Part shown: piece after piece, positions 1-5,798 of the stretch
Layout of the letters: every line of letters starts with the position of its first letter
Numbering within the stretch: the first letter of the stretch is position 1
Assembly (NCBI GenBank): GCA_049840435.1
Contig: JASGKY010000047.1
Location: forward strand, 77,429 to 141,428
DNA from: JADLHS01 sp049840435
Lineage (GTDB): Bacteria > Verrucomicrobiota > Verrucomicrobiia > Limisphaerales > JADLHS01
Direction: 5' to 3'
Length of the DNA stretch: 64,000 bases
Notes under the pieces: model-generated
What the model saw: only the letters and a program-made list of their open reading frames with translations
Told to the model about the DNA's origin: nothing
Database searches by the model: none
Program-made: the position numbers and the translations under genes

Positions 1-5
1 ATGTG

Positions 6-113
6 GCCTAACGACCCAAGCTCAGCGACCGCCGAACCTGCGATGTGAACAATTGTGTGGTTGTCGCGCGACCCGAACCGCCACCGGCGGTTCGCTGCAG
101 CGCATGGTTAGGC
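6..113 (-). repeat. attC site 1 (108-bp class)
   Basis: Outer cores GCCTAAC at 6-12 and GTTAGGC at 107-113 bracket complementary arms (AGCTCAGCGACC against GGTTCGCTGCAGC). It ends the cassette encoding the 77-aa membrane protein and is the leftmost complete site. Confidence 0.9.
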
Positions 114-135
114 CACGATCTCGTCATAAACAAAC

Positions 136-369
136 TCATGAAAACCAACCGAGCTTGTGTAACACCCACTGCCAACCTCGGTCGCCCCAACGACCGCAGG
201 TAAAGGCAGTGCCTAATGAGACAGCAATCGCAGTCACGACAACCGGCCAACCGGAATCAAAAATCTGCCAGCCAACCCAAGCGCCTGCGCCTGCGCCAAA
301 CACGAGACCACACCAGAAATGAATCCAGTAGCTGTGTGGCCCTGCAATATAGTCGTCGTGCTTTTTCAT
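136..369 (-). CDS. Cassette gene: small membrane protein, 77 aa
   Basis: The product is not recognised. It starts with ATG 15 bp inside the cassette boundary and stops 22 bp before attC site 1. Two hydrophobic stretches, about residues 15-34 and 42-58, rich in Gly, Ala, Val and Trp, predict two membrane helices. Both termini are short; the C-terminus carries Trp, Lys and Arg. There is no clear Shine-Dalgarno sequence, so expression may depend on readthrough from a promoter near the attI end or on a promoter inside the cassette. It is a typical orphan integron membrane protein, and no function can be assigned. Confidence 0.6.
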   Translation of the reverse strand: MKKHDDYIAGPHSYWIHFWCGLVFGAGAGAWVGWQIFDSGWPVVVTAIAVSLGTAFTCGRWGDRGWQWVLHKLGWFS

Positions 370-383
370 GCGCGTGCGAAGTG

Positions 384-491
384 GCCTAACGACCCAAGCT
401 CAGCGACCGCCGAGCTGAGGCTGAGAACAATTGTGCGGTTGTCGCGCGACCCGAACCGCCAACGGCGGTTCGCTGCAGCGCATGGTTAGGC
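384..491 (-). repeat. attC site 2 (108-bp class), identical to site 5
   Basis: GCCTAAC at 384-390 and GTTAGGC at 485-491. It ends the first copy of the duplicated lipoprotein cassette, and all 108 bases match site 5. Confidence 0.9.
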
Positions 492-492
492 A

Positions 493-900
493 TCATCTCG
501 TGAACCTCAAAGGATCTCCCGCAACGCTGATGCCGGGACGACAAACCAGCTCGTGATCATCAACCCGCCAGACTGGGACGAACTGATCGCCGTCTGAGAT
601 CGGTGCGCCCATTTCTGGAGTAATGAAGAGAACTCCACGGTCAGCACGCCAATGCGCGTCGTATCGATGCTCCGTGCCCTCGACGACGTGGCGAGCAGTG
701 AAGCTGCCGTCTGAACGGAAGATGTATGTGACTGCACGTCCGGGAAATGACTGCCAGTCCGCCTGCCATGTGCCAACCACATGCTCACGAATCGCGTCAT
801 CAGTCGCCAACTGCCGAGGCGAAGACTGCGCCGTGTGCTGTGGGCTGCGACAACCAATCAGAAGCAAAGCGAGCGCGAAGAATGGGAGTGGTGTGCGCAT
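493..900 (-). CDS. Cassette gene: lipoprotein with lipocalin-like fold signature, copy A, 135 aa
   Basis: The product is probably a lipid-anchored periplasmic or outer-membrane protein. The N-terminus has a hydrophobic segment ending in a lipobox (LIGC, Cys17). The mature part contains VGTWQADW followed by a stretch like FRSDGSFTA, a pattern of small beta-barrel lipocalin-like or META-like domains; this family call is tentative. The reading frame stays open upstream into attC site 3, but the first ATG after the cassette boundary (position 900) is followed directly by the signal peptide and is the sensible start. The same gene is repeated exactly at 1742-2149. The role is unknown. Confidence 0.75.
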   Translation of the reverse strand: MRTPLPFFALALLLIGCRSPQHTAQSSPRQLATDDAIREHVVGTWQADWQSFPGRAVTYIFRSDGSFTARHVVEGTEHRYDAHWRADRGVLFITPEMGAPISDGDQFVPVWRVDDHELVCRPGISVAGDPLRFTR

Positions 901-903
901 GAT

Positions 904-996
904 GCCTAACGACCCAAGCTCAGCGACCCGGCCCACGGGACGCAATGATTGCAAACCACGACGCCATGCCGGGTTCGCTGCAGCGCATGGTTAGAC
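904..996 (-). repeat. attC site 3 (93-bp class)
   Basis: GCCTAAC at 904-910 and a variant core GTTAGAC at 990-996. It ends the cassette of the 84-aa membrane protein, whose TAA stop lies within this site (991-993). Confidence 0.9.
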
Positions 997-1245
997 ATCA
1001 CCTGTGTGTCTCTTCTCATACTTCGGTAAAAAGGCTACTCCAACCCCAACCAGAATACTGACTACAATGAAAATGCTGGCTGCTATCACCAAGTCTGACC
1101 GCATCATCTGCCAAACCTCGTCCTGCGGCATCAATATGGTCTCGCGACGTCCGCTGGAATACAACCAAAGAAACCAACCAGCGGCGATGAGCAAACCACT
1201 GAGCACTCCGCAAACACTTCCCTGCAATGGTCTGGAAATCTTCAC
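991..1245 (-). CDS. Cassette gene: two-helix membrane protein, 84 aa
   Basis: Unrecognised orphan protein. It has two strong hydrophobic segments, about residues 9-30 and 51-73, separated by a polar loop (RRETILMPQDEVWQMM) and followed by a basic tail. The ATG is 14 bp inside the cassette boundary, and the stop codon is formed by the core box of attC site 3, so gene and recombination site overlap. This tight fit supports it being the real coding content of the cassette. No function can be inferred. Confidence 0.65.
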   Translation of the reverse strand: MKISRPLQGSVCGVLSGLLIAAGWFLWLYSSGRRETILMPQDEVWQMMRSDLVIAASIFIVVSILVGVGVAFLPKYEKRHTGDV

Positions 1246-1258
1246 GACGCGCGATGAT

Positions 1259-1366
1259 GTCTAACGACCCAAGCTCAGCGACCGCCGAGCCGGAGATGGG
1301 AACGATTGAATGGTTGTCGCGTGACCCGAACCGCCACCGGCGGTTCGCTGCAGCGCATGGTTAGGC
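1259..1366 (-). repeat. attC site 4 (108-bp class)
   Basis: Variant core GTCTAAC at 1259-1265 and GTTAGGC at 1360-1366. Spacer sequence resembles sites 1, 2, 5 and 9. It ends the cassette of the 80-aa membrane protein. Confidence 0.9.
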
Positions 1367-1376
1367 CACAAAGTCG

Positions 1377-1619
1377 TCATACACTCTGTCTTCTGTGTGA
1401 CAGCCAAAACAAAACTGTGGCTGCAAGCAAGAACGCAATGGCTGCTACAGCACCAACCTTGAAAATCCAAGTCCCTGTGGTCGGCGAAAGGATAGCAATA
1501 CGCCCGTCTGGCATCTGGACACCACTCGCGCGCTGAGCCGCTGGAAAAAGCAGCCTGCAGACCGGCATCGTCGCAAGCCCGCAGATAGTGCAAACAATGG
1601 CAGCAACGCGAAATCTCAT
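1377..1619 (-). CDS. Cassette gene: two-helix membrane protein, 80 aa
   Basis: Unrecognised. Predicted helices lie at about residues 5-26 and 52-72, and the intervening loop (GVQMPDGRIAILSPTTGTW) would face one side of the membrane. The ATG at 1619 is 14 bp inside the cassette boundary; the stop is 11 bp before attC site 4. A competing frame at 1261-1593 on the same strand translates attC sequence at its C-terminus and was not chosen. Confidence 0.6.
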   Translation of the reverse strand: MRFRVAAIVCTICGLATMPVCRLLFPAAQRASGVQMPDGRIAILSPTTGTWIFKVGAVAAIAFLLAATVLFWLSHRRQSV

Positions 1620-1632
1620 AACGTGTGATGTG

Positions 1633-1740
1633 GCCTAACGACCCAAGCTCAGCGACCGCCGAGCTGAGGCTGAGAACAATTGTGCGGTTGTCGCGCGACC
1701 CGAACCGCCAACGGCGGTTCGCTGCAGCGCATGGTTAGGC
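1633..1740 (-). repeat. attC site 5 (108-bp class)
   Basis: GCCTAAC at 1633-1639 and GTTAGGC at 1734-1740; identical to site 2 as part of the 614-bp repeat. Confidence 0.9.
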
Positions 1741-1741
1741 A

Positions 1742-2149
1742 TCATCTCGTGAACCTCAAAGGATCTCCCGCAACGCTGATGCCGGGACGACAAACCAGCT
1801 CGTGATCATCAACCCGCCAGACTGGGACGAACTGATCGCCGTCTGAGATCGGTGCGCCCATTTCTGGAGTAATGAAGAGAACTCCACGGTCAGCACGCCA
1901 ATGCGCGTCGTATCGATGCTCCGTGCCCTCGACGACGTGGCGAGCAGTGAAGCTGCCGTCTGAACGGAAGATGTATGTGACTGCACGTCCGGGAAATGAC
2001 TGCCAGTCCGCCTGCCATGTGCCAACCACATGCTCACGAATCGCGTCATCAGTCGCCAACTGCCGAGGCGAAGACTGCGCCGTGTGCTGTGGGCTGCGAC
2101 AACCAATCAGAAGCAAAGCGAGCGCGAAGAATGGGAGTGGTGTGCGCAT
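1742..2149 (-). CDS. Cassette gene: lipoprotein with lipocalin-like fold signature, copy B, 135 aa
   Basis: Same protein, residue for residue, as the gene at 493-900. The lipobox LIGC and the GTWQADW motif are unchanged, and no synonymous differences are visible. The duplication is therefore recent, kept homogeneous by gene conversion, or an assembly artefact. The start is the ATG at 2149, directly after the attC site 6 core. Confidence 0.75.
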   Translation of the reverse strand: MRTPLPFFALALLLIGCRSPQHTAQSSPRQLATDDAIREHVVGTWQADWQSFPGRAVTYIFRSDGSFTARHVVEGTEHRYDAHWRADRGVLFITPEMGAPISDGDQFVPVWRVDDHELVCRPGISVAGDPLRFTR

Positions 2150-2152
2150 GAT

Positions 2153-2245
2153 GCCTAACGACCCAAGCTCAGCGACCCGGCCCACGGGACGCAATGATTG
2201 CAAACCACGACGCCATGCCGGGTTCGCTGCAGCGCATGGTTAGGC
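2153..2245 (-). repeat. attC site 6 (93-bp class)
   Basis: GCCTAAC at 2153-2159 and GTTAGGC at 2239-2245. It differs from site 3 only in the last core (GGC against GAC), although the two sites terminate different cassettes. Confidence 0.9.
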
Positions 2246-2248
2246 GTC

Positions 2249-2728
2249 CTAGTCATAACCAATCACAAATCTCTCCAACCTGTCACTCTGCTCGCCTGCA
2301 AATAAAAACTCGCGAAAGACAAAGAGGACAAAGCCCCACTCATGGAACAACTCCTTGTCGCGCTCGTCGCGCCGAAGCACGTAACACCTGCGACCTCCCG
2401 CGAACGCGCTGCGAAGGTGAGGTAACAGCTTGGCACGCTCGGCAACGTCAGCGCCTGGCGTCTCGGACAACTCAACACTAGCGAGATAGCTCTCAAGGTC
2501 TGCCTCACGTAGTGGAATGTAATCGTCTGCGCTGATACGACCAGCCTGAAACGGGCCGTGAATGCCTGTCTCGTCCTTGTCGCTCGGCAGAAAGGATGTG
2601 TGGAAAGCAGGCGAGACGACATACTGCTGCACCAACTCCACATCCGATGCTGCCGCTGGGAGCTGCACGGTGTCATGACAAAGCCAGCCGTAATCCCAAA
2701 CGCGCGTGACTATTGGTGCGGTGTCCAT
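2249..2728 (-). CDS. Cassette gene: unknown soluble protein, 159 aa
   Basis: Acidic soluble protein with no signal peptide or membrane helix. It has a middle region rich in Asp, Glu and Leu, then RRCYVLRRDERDKELFHEWG and an aromatic C-terminus (FVLFVFREFLF). The frame continues upstream into attC site 7, but the ATG at 2728, 4 bp after the core, gives the expected cassette arrangement. The family is not recognised; shapes like this are common among cassette-encoded immunity-like or DUF proteins, but that is only a resemblance. Confidence 0.65.
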   Translation of the reverse strand: MDTAPIVTRVWDYGWLCHDTVQLPAAASDVELVQQYVVSPAFHTSFLPSDKDETGIHGPFQAGRISADDYIPLREADLESYLASVELSETPGADVAERAKLLPHLRSAFAGGRRCYVLRRDERDKELFHEWGFVLFVFREFLFAGEQSDRLERFVIGYD

Positions 2729-2731
2729 GAC

Positions 2732-2824
2732 GCCTAACGACCCAAGCTCAGCGACCCGGCACGCAGGACGCAATGATTGCAACCGCGACGCTCAAGCCGG
2801 GTTCGCTGCAGCAAATGGTTAGGC
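2732..2824 (-). repeat. attC site 7 (93-bp class)
   Basis: GCCTAAC at 2732-2738 and GTTAGGC at 2818-2824. The inner arm reads GCAAATG where the other sites have GCGCATG (GCGCCTG in site 9). Confidence 0.88.
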
Positions 2825-2834
2825 ATCGTCTCTC

Positions 2835-3173
2835 TCATTTCTTTATCACTGCATTTGTCCGCGAATACTGTAGCCATGCGTCATAAGCCGCCGCAACACC
2901 AGCCAAATAACCGTCCCTGTCTGCGGCTAATGCCTCGACTGTCAGCGACTGGACGGCGGGGTCTGGGCGATTGCCTCTGCCCGCCATGTAGGCATTGAAT
3001 CCCTCAATATGAGCTGCAACGTATCCAAGCCGAATCCACGCGTTCGTGTCGTAAGCCATCGGGACGGGCGGCTCGGTGTAAAACTTCTGCATCGCACGAT
3101 AGCGCGACCGCGACGCACAACTACACATCGAAAGAATGATGACCGCCAGAAATAGTGAGAGAAGCGGTTTCAT
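2835..3173 (-). CDS. Cassette gene: probable lipoprotein, 112 aa
   Basis: The N-terminal hydrophobic segment ends in LSMCSCAS; Cys17 or Cys19 could be lipidated. The mature part is helical and rich in Ala and Tyr (VAAHIEGFNAYMAGRG, GVAAAYDAWLQY). The start is 9 bp inside the cassette boundary, and the stop is 10 bp from attC site 7. Unknown family; an envelope location is the only supported inference. Confidence 0.65.
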   Translation of the reverse strand: MKPLLSLFLAVIILSMCSCASRSRYRAMQKFYTEPPVPMAYDTNAWIRLGYVAAHIEGFNAYMAGRGNRPDPAVQSLTVEALAADRDGYLAGVAAAYDAWLQYSRTNAVIKK

Positions 3174-3181
3174 ATCGCGAT

Positions 3182-3274
3182 GCCTAACGACCCAAGCTCA
3201 GCGACCCGGCCCACGGGACGCTACGATTGCAACCGCGACGCTCACGCCGGGTTCGCTGCAGCGCATGGTTAGAC
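3182..3274 (-). repeat. attC site 8 (93-bp class)
   Basis: GCCTAAC at 3182-3188 and variant core GTTAGAC at 3268-3274. It closes the cassette of the 163-aa protein. Confidence 0.9.
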
Positions 3275-3278
3275 CGCG

Positions 3279-3770
3279 TCATAGTCTCTCCAAAACATAA
3301 CCATCAACCTCGTAACAGTCCGGCATCTGTCGAATGGCGGCGCGGAAATCTGGTGATGGCTCTTTGATGGCTGCCAGTCTCCGCTGCAAATCCTCGAAAG
3401 TCGAGCCATCTGCAATCCAGTCGTCTGCATAAATGTAAGGCTCAATATCGTCAGGCAAAAAGATGACACTCGGTGACTGGAAAAATCGCGCAACCGCTCG
3501 AATGGCGTCAACGGCTGCGCGCTGGTCGTCTCGATCCTCCAACCATCCATACCCGCTCGAAACAATCCCCGCATGAGGACCGAAATAAACTGACACGCCG
3601 TGCCCGCTGAAATGAACCAATCGGGATGATGCACTGCTGCTGTCAAACCACCAGTCGCTCTCGAACATCGGGCCGGTGGGACGAATGCCTGCTCGCATAG
3701 ACTGAGCAAGCGACTCGGTCGGAGGAAACTGAATCCGATGACCGAATGCTCCATTGATGTCTGTGCCCAT
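3279..3770 (-). CDS. Cassette gene: unknown soluble protein, 163 aa
   Basis: Acidic protein with SDWWFDSS and SGHGVSVYFGPHAG in the first half and a helical Asp/Arg-rich second half (EDRDDQRAAVDAIRAVARFF). There is no signal peptide. The ATG at 3770 is 14 bp inside the cassette. An overlapping frame at 3269-3754 has a Cys/Arg-rich, low-quality composition and was judged a shadow. The family is not recognised. The tidy acidic fold would suit a cytoplasmic binding or immunity-type protein, but there is no partner nearby. Confidence 0.65.
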   Translation of the reverse strand: MGTDINGAFGHRIQFPPTESLAQSMRAGIRPTGPMFESDWWFDSSSASSRLVHFSGHGVSVYFGPHAGIVSSGYGWLEDRDDQRAAVDAIRAVARFFQSPSVIFLPDDIEPYIYADDWIADGSTFEDLQRRLAAIKEPSPDFRAAIRQMPDCYEVDGYVLERL

Positions 3771-3783
3771 ACGCGGCGAAGCG

Positions 3784-3891
3784 GTCTAACGACCCAAGCT
3801 CAGCGACCGCCGAGCTGGGGGTGTGAACGATTGAATGGTTGTCGCGCGACCCGAACCGCCAACGGCGGTTCGCTGCAGCGCCTGGTTAGGC
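3784..3891 (-). repeat. attC site 9 (108-bp class)
   Basis: Variant core GTCTAAC at 3784-3790 and GTTAGGC at 3885-3891, with GCGCCTG instead of GCGCATG before the core. Confidence 0.88.
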
Positions 3892-4020
3892 CACAAGGTC
3901 GTGATCTGCATACAAACTAGGTAAATAAAATCCCTCGAACCGTCGAGAAGCTTCGCTCCCGTCACTTCGCACCCAAGGAAGCGCAGCCCACCTGTACTCA
4001 AATTGTCCCAACGCTCTCAC
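3886..4020 (-). CDS. Possible 44-aa cassette ORF in the shortest cassette
   Basis: The cassette between attC sites 9 and 10 is only about 300 bp including its attC, with about 200 bp of non-attC sequence. It has no ATG-started frame that stays outside the attC. The best candidate starts at GTG 4020 and stops at a TAA formed inside the site 9 core; the peptide is rich in Trp, Tyr and Arg. It starts about 70 bp from the boundary, farther than every other gene here. The cassette may instead carry no protein, for example a promoter or a small RNA. Confidence 0.25.
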   Translation of the reverse strand: MRALGQFEYRWAALPWVRSDGSEASRRFEGFYLPSLYADHDLVA

Positions 4021-4089
4021 TCTGCAAACTCAAACTCTCCCGACCGTCGCAACGAAACCGACTCGCTAAAACTCTCCGCGTGTGATGTG

Positions 4090-4182
4090 GCCTAACGACC
4101 CAAGCTCAGCGACCCGGCCCACGGGACGCTACGATTGCAACTGCGACGCTCACGCCGGGTTCGCTGCAGCGCATGGTTAGGC
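4090..4182 (-). repeat. attC site 10 (93-bp class)
   Basis: GCCTAAC at 4090-4096 and GTTAGGC at 4176-4182. The TAA inside the right core is the stop codon of the 159-aa cassette gene. Confidence 0.9.
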
Positions 4183-4656
4183 CACATTCTTCTGTATCGT
4201 AGTGACTCCATCTGGGACTCCATAGAACCACCAACTGCCAGCGGGCGCAACGGGAAGCTTCCCCTCTAAAAGCAAGCTGACTGCTCGCCCTAGCTCAATA
4301 GATGGTGCTGTAGGAATCTGCGCCTCGCCTCTGGAGAAAATCCCCTCTCCATTGTGAATCCTCCACGATGCTGCCTCGTCCGCCGAGAACGCCTCGACCT
4401 TCTGCAACTCCTGGCATGCCTCGCCAATCAATGTCCGGACAATCTCGCGCTGAGTATCTGTCCACTCAGGGTCGAGATGCATCCCAAAATCAGAAACGAC
4501 TGCATTAACTCTCCAACGCTCGATGCAGTCGCTGAGCCACGCGGAGGGCTGGCGCAAACAGGCGCGGTCGATCATGTGCTTCAAGAGAACGCCCGCGGCA
4601 ACGTCATAGGCCCAAAAACCCTCACCGCGAAAATCAATGAACATGCTCTTGGACAT
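4177..4656 (-). CDS. Cassette gene: unknown soluble protein, 159 aa
   Basis: Soluble, mildly acidic protein beginning MSKSMFIDFRGEGFWAYD and ending in SWWFYGVPDGVTTIQ. The centre reads as helices containing EIVRTLIGEACQELQKVE. The start at ATG 4656 is 16 bp inside the cassette; longer frames begin in attC site 11. The stop codon lies in the attC site 10 core. Not recognised. Aromatic clusters at both ends suggest a compact domain; no function is proposed. Confidence 0.65.
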   Translation of the reverse strand: MSKSMFIDFRGEGFWAYDVAAGVLLKHMIDRACLRQPSAWLSDCIERWRVNAVVSDFGMHLDPEWTDTQREIVRTLIGEACQELQKVEAFSADEAASWRIHNGEGIFSRGEAQIPTAPSIELGRAVSLLLEGKLPVAPAGSWWFYGVPDGVTTIQKNVA

Positions 4657-4671
4657 GGCGCGCTCGAAGTG

Positions 4672-4764
4672 GCCTAACGACCCAAGCTCAGCGACCCGGC
4701 ACACGAGACGCTACGATTGCAACCGCGACGCTCACGCCGGGTTCGCTGCAGCGCATGGTTAGGC
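4672..4764 (-). repeat. attC site 11 (93-bp class), most attI-proximal
   Basis: GCCTAAC at 4672-4678 and GTTAGGC at 4758-4764. It closes the first cassette of the array. Confidence 0.9.
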
Positions 4765-4774
4765 GGCGGAAGCA

Positions 4775-5359
4775 TCAATCTCCTCCACTCTTTTTCTTCG
4801 CCCCCTGCTTGATGGGCTTCAAGTGTTTCTCGTTGAGCTTGCAAAAATCTAGGCCTGCCAACACTCGCTTGGTGAACTCGAACTGGCTGGTCGTCTCGAA
4901 CTCAAGGAAGGTAGAGATGCACGGCTTCATGCCGTAATACAACATGAGTCGTGACTGTGTAGCCACCGGCTGTCCCTCAATCAACCACTTGGAAATATCA
5001 ACGCCCTGCAAGAGCATCGAGCCGGGCAGTAGTGAGCTACGCTGAATAAGCTCTGACAAGGCCGACTCGCACTGCTGTGCTGTAAGCGAGTAAAATGCGC
5101 CCTCGCGCGCAGAAGTGCCAAGAAGCTGCTCGAAATGTCGAACGTCATCACTTGTCACGTGTCCCCATTGACCTTGTGCTTCCAAAGGTAGAAATGCCGG
5201 AGCATCTCCGATAAAGAACTGGAGGCTGCCACCAGTAAATGAGTGCTCGGCAACTGCTCTCTTGAGAAATTCGGCAAACAACTCCCGCTGCCGCGCCGGC
5301 TGCATCTTTCCAAGCGAGTGTCCCCAGATGTTGGATTTTGGTGGTGAATAGCGATACAT
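4775..5359 (-). CDS. First cassette gene: unknown soluble protein, 194 aa
   Basis: This is the attI-proximal cassette, the position normally best expressed and most recently acquired in an active integron. The protein is soluble with a basic Lys-rich tail (IKQGAKKKSG). The frame extends to 5377 into the attI core, but the ATG at 5359, 10 bp after the core, is preferred. No signal peptide, membrane helix or known motif is seen. Unrecognised family. Confidence 0.65.
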   Translation of the reverse strand: MYRYSPPKSNIWGHSLGKMQPARQRELFAEFLKRAVAEHSFTGGSLQFFIGDAPAFLPLEAQGQWGHVTSDDVRHFEQLLGTSAREGAFYSLTAQQCESALSELIQRSSLLPGSMLLQGVDISKWLIEGQPVATQSRLMLYYGMKPCISTFLEFETTSQFEFTKRVLAGLDFCKLNEKHLKPIKQGAKKKSGGD

Positions 5360-5368
5360 AATCGAGCC

Positions 5369-5414
5369 GCCTAACATTGTTATTAGACGCCAAGGCGTGC
5401 ACGACCCAGTGCAC
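5369..5414 (-). other. attI-like primary recombination site
   Basis: On the minus strand the first cassette is preceded by CTAATAACAATGTTAGGC, which resembles the end of the class 1 attI site (CTAAAACAAAGTTAGGC). There is no inverted partner arm as in attC, so this is a simple site, as expected for attI. Two GTGCAC hexamers (5397-5402 and 5409-5414), 12 bp apart, lie just beyond and could be part of a protein-binding region. Identification rests on position and core similarity. Confidence 0.6.
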
Positions 5415-5798
5415 AGTTGATTTTCCTAGTAGCCTTGATGTTCATGGTTTTAGGAAAGCGGACCTGCGAATTTCTATCAAGGATTATCACCGGAATAAAA
5501 ATCTCAAAATCCAACTGACCCGCACCTCTTTCACGGCGGCGCGGCAGTTTTGGGTCAGGATGAACGGGCGGTCTTGGCCTAAAGATATCCGGCCGGTTTC
5601 GCTCACCATAATCATGGTCACCCTGTGAAAAGCTCTGGTGAAAACGGAACGGGCGCAGTCTGTACGGGGCTAGTTCATGCTAGTAGCGCTGGATTGGGGG
5701 TGGGCGGGCCCGGTTTTGGTGGGTTGTGGCGGCATGCTTGGGGCAGCGGGATTTGGTTTTGTCAGGAGCGGGGCGGGTTCGTATGATGCCCGCGCTGA
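5415..5798. other. Gene-poor stretch between array and sensor kinase; no integrase
   Basis: In most integrons the integrase gene would start here. No frame encodes tyrosine-recombinase motifs (the HxxR box, the terminal Tyr). A short plus-strand frame (to 5628) and its complement show no recognisable domain. The right part is unusually G-rich on the plus strand. It may hold the array promoter on the minus strand and the kinase promoter on the plus strand, but I see no convincing -35/-10 pair. Confidence 0.5.

Larger units (their letters stand above)
381..994. repeat. 614-bp exact direct repeat, copy A
   Basis: This segment matches 1630-2243 without a mismatch that I could find. It covers attC site 2, the lipoprotein gene and the first 91 bases of attC site 3. 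Identity stops at 995, where GTTAGAC in this copy faces GTTAGGC in the other. The breakpoints lie in attC sequence on one side and 3 bp beyond a core on the other. That fits duplication by cassette excision and reinsertion, or recombination between attC repeats. Confidence 0.93.
1630..2243. repeat. 614-bp exact direct repeat, copy B
   Basis: Identical to 381-994. It includes attC site 5, the second copy of the lipoprotein gene and nearly all of attC site 6. The two copies are separated by two unrelated cassettes, so this is not a simple tandem duplication. Confidence 0.93.
1..5374 (-). mobile_element. Integron gene-cassette array without adjacent integrase (CALIN-like)
   Basis: Eleven attC sites in the same orientation are spaced about 200-700 bp apart, and each gap holds at most one minus-strand reading frame. 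Genes start 4-40 bp after a GTTAGGC or GTTAGAC core and end at or inside the next attC, the standard geometry of integron cassettes. There are 11 complete cassettes. The array runs off the left edge, where bases 1-5 belong to a further cassette. The right end is an attI-like site followed by a chromosomal-looking kinase gene, so this is the proximal end of the array. No tyrosine recombinase gene lies within the next 20 kb. The attC sites resemble each other closely, as in sedentary chromosomal integrons, unlike the mixed sites of mobile integrons. Loss of the integrase, or an integrase elsewhere in the genome, would both fit. Confidence 0.9.

Noticed and set aside
3269..3754. 161-codon frame overlapping the 163-aa cassette gene
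   Set aside because: It ends inside attC sequence and has Cys/Arg-rich, unlikely composition compared with the 163-aa frame.
1..5374. CRISPR array
   Set aside because: The repeats are about 93-108 bp, contain inverted core boxes and separate genes of varied size; spacers of constant length are absent. attC sites explain the pattern.
5484..5617. Minus-strand frame containing SETGRISLGQDRPF, resembling the end of the DisA/CdaA diadenylate cyclase domain
   Set aside because: Only about a dozen residues match; the upstream family motifs are absent, so it is probably chance.
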